Positions 1 through 6,946 of a DNA stretch of 64,000 nt are shown here, piece after piece. Source of the stretch: an uncultured Bacteroidales bacterium. Its GTDB lineage: Bacteria > Bacteroidota > Bacteroidia > Bacteroidales > Bacteroidaceae. The position numbers and the translations under genes are program-made. Position 1 is the first letter of the stretch; each line of letters opens with the position of its first letter. The notes under the pieces were generated by a model. It had not been told where the DNA came from, did not search any database, and saw only the letters and a list, made by a program, of their open reading frames with translations. The stretch covers positions 1 to 64,000 of the forward strand of contig CACZCZ010000015.1 of NCBI GenBank assembly GCA_902779845.1. Direction: 5' to 3'.

Positions 1-1
1 G

Positions 2-1807
2 CTGGCAGCCTTAGAGAACGGCAAGGTAGATGCGGCAGGCGGTGAAAGCCTGACGCTGATGTTCAACAAGGAGTTGCTTGAAAAGGTGGATTCTGTGGGT
101 GCAGGACTTCCGCCGATTCCGTTAGGAGCCTGTTACCGTCTGGATAATACCGAACTGCAGCAGGACTTCAACAGTTTCCTGGCCGAAATACGCAGTGACG
201 GCACCTACCAGCAGATTATGGATCGCTGGAGCAATGCCGATGACCCCGCAGCCATGGACATTCCCCAACAACGCGGCACAGGGCGCATCCTACGCATAGC
301 CACCTTTCCGGCCATGCCTCCGTTCAATTTCATTAATTACGGAAAGCCGTCAGGTCTGGAGCCGGAACTGCTGACGGAATGGGCTAACCGGCGTAACTGG
401 CAACTGGAGTACCTCATTATGGACTTCGCCGCGCAAATTCCTGCCGTGCAGACGGGCAAGGCTGATATGGCCATGGGGGCTATCAGCATCACCGAAGAGC
501 GACAGAAACAGGTGCTCTTTTCCGACGGCTATCTCGATTCGCACATCGTGCTGATGACGCGAAAGGGCGAGGCTGCCATACTCAGCAACCCCATTCAGCC
601 GACCACCATAGAGAATGAGGAAATCCAATGGATGTGGGCTGTAGCTCTCCTTATAATCATAATAGGTGGCGGTGCATGGCTTTTTATACGCCATCAGCAC
701 GGCACTTGCCCGAAACCTCTTACGCCAGACAACAGTTCTCGGACATCCGACCTCCTCCGCATCTCGCACCTGAAGAAAAGCTATGGCAATCTCGACGTCT
801 TGCGCGACATCAATACTGAAGTGCATCGCGGCGAGGTCATCTCCATCATCGGACCTTCTGGTACAGGTAAGAGTACACTCCTGCGCTGTCTAAACCTGCT
901 GGAGCAGCCTACCAGCGGCAGTATCATCGTCGATGGAGAGGATATCCTCACTAAGGGCTATCCAGTCAACAGGCTGCGGCAGAAGATGGGCATGGTGTTC
1001 CAGTCGTTCAACCTCTTCGAGCATAAGACGGTGCTGGAGAACGTCATCTATGCCCCCTGCCAGCTGCGACATGAGTCAGAAGAGACGGCACGCGAGGAGG
1101 GACTGGCACTGCTGCGCAAAGTGGGACTGGCGGAGAAGGCCGACGTCTATCCGTCGAGTCTCTCCGGTGGCCAGAAACAGCGTGTGGCCATCGCCCGAGC
1201 CCTGGCCATGAAGCCCGATGTCATCCTCTTCGACGAACCTACATCGGCCCTCGACCCGACAATGGTGGGCGAGGTGCTCAGCGTCATCCGCCAGCTGGCC
1301 AAGGAGGGCATGACCATGCTCATCGTCACCCACGAGATGAAGTTCGCCCACGACGTATCGACGCGCATCTTTTTCATGTACGACGGCTATATCCATGAGG
1401 ACGGCTCACCGGAGGTGATCTTCGAGAATCCGGTGCACAGCGCCACAAAAGCCTTTATACAGCGCATCCGCAAGGAGGTGTTCGAAATCGATAACCCCGA
1501 CTTCGACTTTCTGGGCATGCACTCAGCCATGGGCGCCTTCTGCCACAAGTACGGCATTGCCGATAAACTGGAGACAGCAGAGCGGCTGACGGACCAGTTA
1601 CTCGACGGCGCGATGGCCCAGTACCGCCCCATCACCGTCCGCATCACTCACAGCGAACAGTCGGGCATCACCGCCCTCGACTTCATGGTGGAGAAGATGA
1701 CTGATACGCCACTGACTGATGTACAGCGTAACGCGCTCTCTGGTCAGTGCAAACAGGTAATAGAGGAACCCACCAAGCGGGGCTTCCGTGTGAAACTGAT
1801 CATATAA
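2..1807 (+). CDS. ABC transporter fusion: solute-binding domain, TM helix and ATPase (5' end outside window)
   Basis: The reading frame is open from base 2, so the true start lies upstream. The visible 601 residues contain the end of one periplasmic solute-binding lobe, a second binding-protein-like segment with the [14 protein letters not shown] signature of polar amino acid binding proteins, one hydrophobic helix (about 629-685), then a complete ABC ATPase of the GlnQ/HisP type. Walker [10 protein letters not shown] is at 851-877, the LSGGQ signature at 1160-1174, followed by Walker B (ILFDEP) and the switch histidine (IVTHE). About 90 residues after the ATPase match no domain I recognise. 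Amino acid import is inferred from the family. Fusing sensor, helix and ATPase in one chain is unusual: a permease domain is not visible here and may be encoded upstream. No terminator is evident after the stop. Confidence 0.85.
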   Translation: MAALENGKVDAAGGESLTLMFNKELLEKVDSVGAGLPPIPLGACYRLDNTELQQDFNSFLAEIRSDGTYQQIMDRWSNADDPAAMDIPQQRGTGRILRIATFPAMPPFNFINYGKPSGLEPELLTEWANRRNWQLEYLIMDFAAQIPAVQTGKADMAMGAISITEERQKQVLFSDGYLDSHIVLMTRKGEAAILSNPIQPTTIENEEIQWMWAVALLIIIIGGGAWLFIRHQHGTCPKPLTPDNSSRTSDLLRISHLKKSYGNLDVLRDINTEVHRGEVISIIGPSGTGKSTLLRCLNLLEQPTSGSIIVDGEDILTKGYPVNRLRQKMGMVFQSFNLFEHKTVLENVIYAPCQLRHESEETAREEGLALLRKVGLAEKADVYPSSLSGGQKQRVAIARALAMKPDVILFDEPTSALDPTMVGEVLSVIRQLAKEGMTMLIVTHEMKFAHDVSTRIFFMYDGYIHEDGSPEVIFENPVHSATKAFIQRIRKEVFEIDNPDFDFLGMHSAMGAFCHKYGIADKLETAERLTDQLLDGAMAQYRPITVRITHSEQSGITALDFMVEKMTDTPLTDVQRNALSGQCKQVIEEPTKRGFRVKLII

Positions 1808-1906
1808 TTAATAACAACAAATAAAACGAAACAACACATTATTATAAAGACCATGAAAAATATGACGAATTGAGTGCTAGCCGCCACCCTCGTAATCATT
1901 TTTTTA

Positions 1907-1914
1907 TATCTTTG
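1907..1914 (+). promoter_or_regulatory. Orphan TATCTTTG promoter element
   Basis: A perfect match to the Bacteroidetes -7 consensus TAnnTTTG, pointing rightwards, with no rightward gene after it. It lies in an 1808-1940 spacer that also holds a broken leader (ATG at 1852, seven codons including the stop at 1870-1872, then a hydrophobic in-frame stretch resembling a signal peptide). The element would drive RNA antisense to the truncated cyclophilin gene, or is left over from a deleted gene. Confidence 0.45.
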
Positions 1915-1931
1915 CAGCACTCGGTCGAGGT

Positions 1932-1966
1932 GGTATACTTTTAAATTATTATTTGGTATACTTTTA
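1932..1966. repeat. 12-bp direct repeat GGTATACTTTTA at a gene-truncation junction
   Basis: GGTATACTTTTA occurs at 1932-1943 and again at 1955-1966. The copies overlap the last codons and stop of the truncated cyclophilin reading frame, near where that protein stops resembling its family, and may mark a past insertion or deletion. Confidence 0.6.
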
Positions 1967-2372
1967 CGTTATCATTTACACAGGGATGAACACTTGGAGC
2001 TCCGCGCTGGCCTTCATTATAAACCTGTCCCCAAACGATATAGAACTGTGAACCACTACTGCGACGTTCTGGATTCACTTCGTCACCTTGTCTCGCAGCA
2101 GCCAATGCACCACGCTTATGGAAGAGCCCATCTTTTATCTCAGCATCAAGCGTGTAGTCTGGACCTCCTACTCCAAGCTTCTTTCCAGCAGGTGCGCCCT
2201 TTGAATCAGGATCACCGCCCTGAATCATAAAGTCCTTAATCACTCGATGGAACAGTGTACCATCATAATAGCCCTCCTTCGCCAGTTTCAAGAAGTTGTC
2301 ACGATGGATGGGAGTCTCGTCATATAGGCGAATTACAATATCGCCAAGCGTTGTTTGAATCTTTACTTTCAT
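1941..2372 (-). pseudogene. Cyclophilin-type peptidyl-prolyl isomerase, 3'-truncated
   Basis: Residues 1 to about 120 are a good cyclophilin: RLYDETPIHRDNFLKL, FHRVIKDFMIQGGDPDSKG and the GSQFYIV core strand. After QVYNEGQ the family resemblance ends and a 21-residue unrelated tail follows. Bacteroidetes homologues normally continue with a helical insert and then the conserved GTPHLDGxYTVFG block, which is missing. The break falls at about 2005-2010, beside a direct repeat. The product would catalyse proline isomerisation in protein folding, but without the last strands of the barrel it is probably inactive. The gene is last in a leftward operon after the 51-aa ORF (1-nt gap) and yjbQ. Confidence 0.75.
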
Positions 2373-2373
2373 G

Positions 2374-2529
2374 TCAGTATTGGTCGTTTATATAATTCTT
2401 TGTACTCATATCATAATAGAGTGCTTCCAACTCTTGCAAAGTCAGTTTCTCTACAGAATGTTCTATCACTCGTATCAACTCTTCACGTCGATATTCCTCT
2501 GATTGTCCGAAACGTCCTATATAAGCCAT
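2374..2529 (-). CDS. 51-aa conserved-looking small protein
   Basis: Reading leftwards from ATG at 2529, this frame codes for 51 residues beginning MAYIGRFGQSEEYRREELIR and ending at TGA 2374. It sits tightly between yjbQ (4 nt upstream) and the cyclophilin start (1 nt downstream), which is typical of a translated operon member. The composition is charged and helical, with no signal peptide, Cys pairs or membrane segment. I do not recognise a family. Placement, spacing and ordinary codon use support it as a real gene. Confidence 0.6.
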   Translation of the reverse strand: MAYIGRFGQSEEYRREELIRVIEHSVEKLTLQELEALYYDMSTKNYINDQY

Positions 2530-2533
2530 AGCC

Positions 2534-2947
2534 CTATTCTCCAATTATTGTTATTACCAGGTCTCTTGCTCCACCATAGTTTCTATACTCACAGAAATAG
2601 ATGCCCTGCCATGTTCCCATATTCAGGTGTCCGTTGGTGATGGGAATAGTCAAACTTACACCACTCAGAGTAGACTTTGCATGTGCTGGCATATCATCAG
2701 CACCCTCCAAAGTATGCTCATACTCAGGTCTATTCTCTGGTACAAGACGGTTGAAGATGGTTTCCATATCAACCCTTACGTCTGGATCAGCATTTTCATT
2801 GATGCTCAGTCCGCAACTCGTATGCTTGCAGAATATGTTGATGATACCAGTCTTAGGCAGTTTTGGCAACTGACGTATTATCTCGCTAGTCACCAGATGG
2901 AAGCCTCTCGACTTGGGAGTAAGTGTTATCTCTAATTGCTGAATCAT
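2534..2947 (-). CDS. yjbQ: YjbQ family protein (UPF0047, secondary thiamine-phosphate synthase-like)
   Basis: This 137-residue protein matches YjbQ/UPF0047 over its full length: the KHTSCGLSINENADPDVRVD block around residues 40-60 and the HTLEGADDMPAHAKS ... NMGTWQGIYFCEYR block carry the conserved His, Asp and Glu residues of the fold. Members have weak thiamine-phosphate synthase activity; their main role is unsettled. It is the first gene of a leftward operon with a 51-aa ORF and a cyclophilin. The start at 2947 gives the usual family length. Confidence 0.88.
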   Translation of the reverse strand: MIQQLEITLTPKSRGFHLVTSEIIRQLPKLPKTGIINIFCKHTSCGLSINENADPDVRVDMETIFNRLVPENRPEYEHTLEGADDMPAHAKSTLSGVSLTIPITNGHLNMGTWQGIYFCEYRNYGGARDLVITIIGE

Positions 2948-3050
2948 TCCTTATCTCGTTGAAATTCGCCACAAAATTACTAAAAACTGGCCTAATTTTG
3001 ACCGTTTGTGCCATTATTGTGCCACTAAAAATGGCATATTTTGCACATAA

Positions 3051-3089
3051 AACGAGGTGTGCAAATAATAATAATTTGCACACCTCGTT
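3051..3089 (-). terminator. Rho-independent terminator (16-bp perfect stem)
   Basis: Arms 3051-3066 and 3074-3089 are perfectly complementary over 16 bp with a 7-nt loop. On the minus strand the stem is followed by TTTTATG. It lies just after the stop of the DUF2795 gene, so it probably ends that leftward transcript and separates it from yjbQ. Confidence 0.85.
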
Positions 3090-3121
3090 GATTTTCAGTT
3101 GCTTGCGCCTGCGAAAACCGA

Positions 3122-3343
3122 TTAATACTCATCCTCGTTGAAGAGGAAGTCTTCTTTCGTGGGGTAGTCGGGCCAGACATCTTCGATGTTTTCGTAGATG
3201 TCTCCTTCGTCTTCTATCTCTTCCAGGTTCTCGATGACTTCCATGGGGGCGCCGCTACGTACGGCGTAGTCAATCAGTTCCTCCTTGGTGGCAGGCCAAG
3301 GCGCATCTTCGAGTTTCGATGCCAGTTCCAGTGTCCAGTACAT
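3122..3343 (-). CDS. DUF2795 domain protein
   Basis: A 73-residue acidic protein starting MYWTLELASKLEDAPWPATK, with the EELIDYAVRSGAP motif typical of DUF2795 and a long Glu/Asp-rich C-terminal half ending FNEDEY. This short protein is strongly conserved across Bacteroidetes; its function is unknown. It has no signal peptide or membrane segment, so it should be cytoplasmic. Upstream on the minus strand is a TATCTTCG element (3423-3430), one base off the -7 consensus, and a tract of GTTTAAA repeats. A strong terminator follows it. Confidence 0.88.
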   Translation of the reverse strand: MYWTLELASKLEDAPWPATKEELIDYAVRSGAPMEVIENLEEIEDEGDIYENIEDVWPDYPTKEDFLFNEDEY

Positions 3344-3353
3344 ATGTTGTAGA

Positions 3354-3383
3354 GTTTAAAGTTTAAAGTTGAGCGTTTAAAGA
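3354..3383. repeat. GTTTAAA microrepeat in 5' leader
   Basis: Three copies of GTTTAAAG occur in the untranslated spacer just before the DUF2795 start. The same word returns at 4699-4726 and 15222-15250, also in leader positions. Confidence 0.7.
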
Positions 3384-3465
3384 TTAAGGCTTAGAAATAT
3401 ACTGTTTTTGGGAAATCGGCCGCGAAGATACGAATAATTCGCTATTGGTGGTTCAAAAAATGCAA

Positions 3466-4044
3466 TTATTTTGCACGTTTTGCCCAAATTAGTTCTTCTT
3501 GACCCGCAGAATGGTTGATTTTTTGTGCTAAAGCGAAGAAATAGTCGCTTAAGCGGTTGACATAAGCCAGCAAATCCTGATCGACTTCTGCTTCTGCGGC
3601 CATGGCGTAGATCCGTCGCTCGGCACGGCGGCAGACAGTGCGGCAGACATGGGCTTGAGCAGCGGCGCGAGTGCCCCCCGGAAGGATGAAGCCGCGCCAG
3701 CCCGGAAGTCCCTCCTGCGCAGTGTCGATGGCTCGTTCCATTGCCTGGACATCTTCCGGTGTGACGAAACGGCCCGGACGATAGTCGCGTTCTGAAGTGT
3801 CAGTGGCGAGCATGGAGCCGATGGAGAAAAGCAGGTGCTGCACATCGGTGAGGAGCTGGATGTCTGCATCGAGCGCTGCACAGACGACGTCGTCGGTGCG
3901 GAGCTCGGCCAGGAGCAGACCGATATGGGAGTTGAGTTCGTCCACGGTGCCATAGGCTTCCAGACGGATGTGGGTCTTAGGGATGCGCTGACCGCCTACA
4001 AGGCTGGTCATGCCGGCATCGCCGGTGCGGGTGTAGAGAGGCAT
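3466..4044 (-). CDS. Cob(I)alamin adenosyltransferase, PduO type
   Basis: This 192-residue protein opens with MPLYTRTGDAGMTSLVGGQR, the ATP-binding YTRTGDxGxTxL motif of PduO-type adenosyltransferases, and keeps the central R-E-R-I helix-bundle features (CRTVCRRAERR) and the C-terminal NRLSDYFFALAQ motif. It transfers the adenosyl group of ATP to reduced cobalamin, making coenzyme B12 in the cytoplasm. Length is normal. The next gene upstream ends 34 nt before its start, so the two are probably co-transcribed leftwards. Confidence 0.93.
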   Translation of the reverse strand: MPLYTRTGDAGMTSLVGGQRIPKTHIRLEAYGTVDELNSHIGLLLAELRTDDVVCAALDADIQLLTDVQHLLFSIGSMLATDTSERDYRPGRFVTPEDVQAMERAIDTAQEGLPGWRGFILPGGTRAAAQAHVCRTVCRRAERRIYAMAAEAEVDQDLLAYVNRLSDYFFALAQKINHSAGQEELIWAKRAK

Positions 4045-4078
4045 GTTGAAGAGTGAAAAGTGATGAATGAAGAATGGG

Positions 4079-4666
4079 TTAGAAGTTGATGACGTAATGA
4101 CGGGGTGAACGGGGCGGTCCGATGAAAAGCAGACCGTAGGTGTAGAGGTCGAAGGAGTGGGCTATGCGGTCGTCGTTGCGGAGACGCTGCCAGGCTGCGT
4201 GGCCAACGGCATCGTGGTGGATGCCTTCTACGATGAGTAGGGTAGTGGGCAGCTCGATGGGCGTAGTTGGCAGGCTGGCCAGCGAAGGATGGCTCAAGAA
4301 CATGAGGTCGGCGTGGGCAGTCCGAGGGCTTGTAGATTCTATAGACTCCAACTGCTCAAGCTTGGCCGACGGTACGGCAGCAGACATATAAGCGGCCTCC
4401 GTAGGACAGTCGCCCACAAGGGTGATGCGGGCCGGATGGGCGTAGTTGGCCAAACGAAACAACAACCGGCGGCACGTGAGCGGGTATAGCCGAAACCACC
4501 GCACCCACCAGGGGTGGAGGGCGTTCAGCTGTGCATAGGCGTAGTAGGCGCCAGACTCATAGACCACACCGCGCAGGAAGGCGAAGGTGGCGGGTGAGTG
4601 TACGCCGTAACCTTTGCGATGCCGCACACGCAGCAGCCATATCCAAGGACGTCGGATGAGTTTCAT
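4079..4666 (-). CDS. Methyltransferase-like protein with degenerate SAM motif
   Basis: I take the start at 4666 (MKLIRRPWIW), giving 195 residues; a longer frame from 4681 would start inside the promoter element. The N-terminus RVRHRKGYGVHSPATFAFLR and the YYAYAQLN region resemble a Bacteroidetes family annotated as SAM-dependent methyltransferases. The expected glycine-rich motif I is reduced to ITLVGDCPTEAAY, so SAM binding is doubtful. The predicted -7 promoter element ends only 4 nt upstream of the ATG, so the mRNA would be leaderless or nearly so. It precedes the adenosyltransferase gene in the same direction. Function unknown. Confidence 0.7.
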   Translation of the reverse strand: MKLIRRPWIWLLRVRHRKGYGVHSPATFAFLRGVVYESGAYYAYAQLNALHPWWVRWFRLYPLTCRRLLFRLANYAHPARITLVGDCPTEAAYMSAAVPSAKLEQLESIESTSPRTAHADLMFLSHPSLASLPTTPIELPTTLLIVEGIHHDAVGHAAWQRLRNDDRIAHSFDLYTYGLLFIGPPRSPRHYVINF

Positions 4667-4670
4667 GCTG

Positions 4671-4678
4671 CAAAGATA
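4671..4678 (-). promoter_or_regulatory. TATCTTTG promoter for leftward operon
   Basis: A perfect TAnnTTTG -7 element on the minus strand, with its 3' end 4 nt from the ATG at 4666. It decides the start codon for the methyltransferase-like gene and implies almost no 5' untranslated region. Confidence 0.7.
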
Positions 4679-4743
4679 CAAAGAAATTGATAAAAGTATA
4701 AAGTTTAGGGTTTAAAGTTTAAAGTTATTTCGTAAAAACTTCA

Positions 4744-4751
4744 TACCTTTG
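4744..4751 (+). promoter_or_regulatory. TACCTTTG promoter for the DUF4954 gene
   Basis: A consensus -7 element 38 nt before the ATG at 4790. It is divergent from the promoter at 4671-4678, with a GTTTAAAG microrepeat (4699-4726) between the two. Confidence 0.7.
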
Positions 4752-4789
4752 CACCGTCAAACAACATGAAATGACAATTTTTTCAGTCT

Positions 4790-6772
4790 ATGAGAACGCT
4801 TAAAAAGACAGAAATTGCGCTTCTTGAAGCGCAGGCATGCAGTGCCGAGGACTGGAGTCGCGTGCTTATCACCGACGAACACAGCCTAAGGTACATCCGT
4901 AACACTCGTTTTTCGGGAGACATCTGCATCGGCAGCTTCCAGAAGAGCTTTGATATGCCCGGCGGCATCCATAAGCATACTGGCATCTTCCATGCTACCC
5001 TGCACAACGTCACCATCGGCGACGACTGCTGCATTGAGAACATCAAGAACTATATTGCCAACTATGACATCTCCCACGACTGTTTCATAGAGAACGTGGA
5101 TATCATCCTCTGCGACGGCCCCTCCAGCTTCGGTAATGGTGTTGAGGTGGCTGTGCTCAACGAGACGGGTGGCCGTGAAGTGACGATTCATGACCGCCTC
5201 ACAGCACATGAGGCATACCTTGAGACCTTCTACCGCCATCGCCCCAAACTCATCACACGCTTGAAGCAATTTGCCGCAGAACGCACTGCGGCTTGCACCA
5301 GCACACGTGGTACCATCGCGGAGCACGTGACCATCGTGGACACTGGTTATATTAAAAATATGTACGTGGGCGCGTACGCGAAGGTGGAGGGTGCCGGTCG
5401 TCTGAAGAACGGAACGCTCAACAGCCGTCAGGAAGCTCCCATCCATGTGGGCTACGGTGTCATCGCAGATGATTTCATCGTGCAGGATGGTTCCAGCATT
5501 GAGGACTGCACCACGCTGACACGCGTCTATGTGGGCCAGGCTTGTTCGCTCGGTCATGGCTACTCGGCCAGTGACTCCCTCTTCTTCTGCAACTGCCAAG
5601 AGGAGAATGGCGAGGCCTGCGCCATCTTTGCCGGACCCTTCACTGTCACCCACCACAAGAGCACGCTGCTCATCGCTGGTATGTTCAGCTTCATGAATGC
5701 AGGCTCCGGCAGCAACCAGAGCAACCACATGTACAAGCTGGGTCCCATCCACCAGGGAGCTCTGGAGCGTGGCGCCAAGACCACCAGCGACTCCTACATT
5801 CTGTGGCCAGCCCGCATCGGTGCCTTCTCGCTCGTCATGGGACGTCACAGTAGTCACAGCGACACCAGCGACCTGCCCTTCTCGTACCTCATTGAGAAAC
5901 ATGGCGAGACGTGGCTCGCTCCGGCCGTGAACCTGCGTTCCGTCGGTACAGTGCGCGACGCACAGAAATGGCCCAAGCGTGACAAACGCTATGCTGAGGG
6001 CCGCATGGATCATGTCAACTTCAACCTGCTCTCGCCTTATACCATTGACAAGATGTTCCGCGGCCTGCATGTTCTCGAAGAACTGGAAACCCTGAGTGGA
6101 GCTACCAGTGATGTCTATGCCTATCAGAGTGCCAAGATCAGCAACCATGCCCTGTACCGCGGTCAGATGCTCTATCGCATTGCTATCGAGAAATTCCTGG
6201 GGAACTCCCTGATTTCACATCTCGAGCGTACCGACTGCTCCAGCGCAGAGAGCTTGCTGGAAGCCTTAAAGCCTACGCGTGTCGAAGGGACTGGTGTCTG
6301 GGTGGACCTCGCTGGACTCATTGCGCCCAAGGAGGTGGTCAATCAGCTCTTGGACGAAGTCGAAGCCGGCCGCGTGCCATCGCTTCAAGACTTCTCTGAT
6401 GCCTTGAAGCATATTCATGAGAACTACTACCGCTACGAGTGGACATGGGCCTATGAGAAGATGCTCGAGTACTATGGTCTCTATCCCGACCGCATCACCA
6501 TTGAGGATCTCATAGACATCATCCGCCGCTGGAAAGATAGCGTAGTGAAGCTCGACCAGATGCTCTATGCTGATGCCAAGAAGGAATTCTCGCTGTCTGC
6601 CCACACCGGTTTCGGTTTCGACGGTGCCAGCCAGCGAACTGTAGAGGCTGACTTTGAGCAGGTACGCGGTGATTTCGAGACCAACCCCTTCGTGATGGAG
6701 ACACAGGCCCACATCGAGCGCAAGAGCGCACTTGGCGACAAGATGATTGCCCTCTTGGAGGGCTTGCAGTAG
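4790..6772 (+). CDS. DUF4954 family protein with left-handed beta-helix-like repeats
   Basis: This 660-residue protein matches the Bacteroidetes DUF4954 family from its start (MRTLKKTEIALLEAQACSAE). Residues about 40-350 contain irregular hexapeptide-like repeats (FSGDICIGSF, NVTIGDDCCIENI, TRVYVGQACSLG) as in left-handed beta-helix acyl- or nucleotidyl-transferases, followed by a mostly helical C-terminal third. There is no signal peptide. Biochemical role is unknown; the fold suggests sugar-nucleotide or acyl-transfer chemistry, which is inference. It is a single-gene unit with its own promoter and a strong hairpin terminator. Confidence 0.85.
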   Translation: MRTLKKTEIALLEAQACSAEDWSRVLITDEHSLRYIRNTRFSGDICIGSFQKSFDMPGGIHKHTGIFHATLHNVTIGDDCCIENIKNYIANYDISHDCFIENVDIILCDGPSSFGNGVEVAVLNETGGREVTIHDRLTAHEAYLETFYRHRPKLITRLKQFAAERTAACTSTRGTIAEHVTIVDTGYIKNMYVGAYAKVEGAGRLKNGTLNSRQEAPIHVGYGVIADDFIVQDGSSIEDCTTLTRVYVGQACSLGHGYSASDSLFFCNCQEENGEACAIFAGPFTVTHHKSTLLIAGMFSFMNAGSGSNQSNHMYKLGPIHQGALERGAKTTSDSYILWPARIGAFSLVMGRHSSHSDTSDLPFSYLIEKHGETWLAPAVNLRSVGTVRDAQKWPKRDKRYAEGRMDHVNFNLLSPYTIDKMFRGLHVLEELETLSGATSDVYAYQSAKISNHALYRGQMLYRIAIEKFLGNSLISHLERTDCSSAESLLEALKPTRVEGTGVWVDLAGLIAPKEVVNQLLDEVEAGRVPSLQDFSDALKHIHENYYRYEWTWAYEKMLEYYGLYPDRITIEDLIDIIRRWKDSVVKLDQMLYADAKKEFSLSAHTGFGFDGASQRTVEADFEQVRGDFETNPFVMETQAHIERKSALGDKMIALLEGLQ

Positions 6773-6816
6773 CCCTTATCCGTTAAAGAAGGTTAACAAA
6801 ATCAAAAAATATTGAC

Positions 6817-6853
6817 ATAAGTGCTTCGCGTATTACGTGAAGCACTTATTTTT
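6817..6853 (+). terminator. Terminator after the DUF4954 gene, overlapping a promoter-like element
   Basis: Arms 6817-6830 and 6836-6849 pair over 14 bp with one G-T pair and a 5-nt loop, followed by a T run. The tail plus the following G also reads TATTTTTG (6847-6854), a match to TAnnTTTG that could start the transcript for the 1281-aa gene about 90 nt downstream. Confidence 0.82.
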
Positions 6854-6946
6854 GCGGTGTGAAAGTGTAAAAAACACACGTATTATTGCATTTATCGAAA
6901 GATAATATCCTTCAAACTACTAATTAACTAATTTATTTCTAACAAC

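Noticed and set aside
1874-2230. 118-codon rightward frame starting in the 1874 region
   Set aside because: It is mostly antisense to the cyclophilin gene and begins with a fragment following an in-frame stop; only the leader part is of interest.
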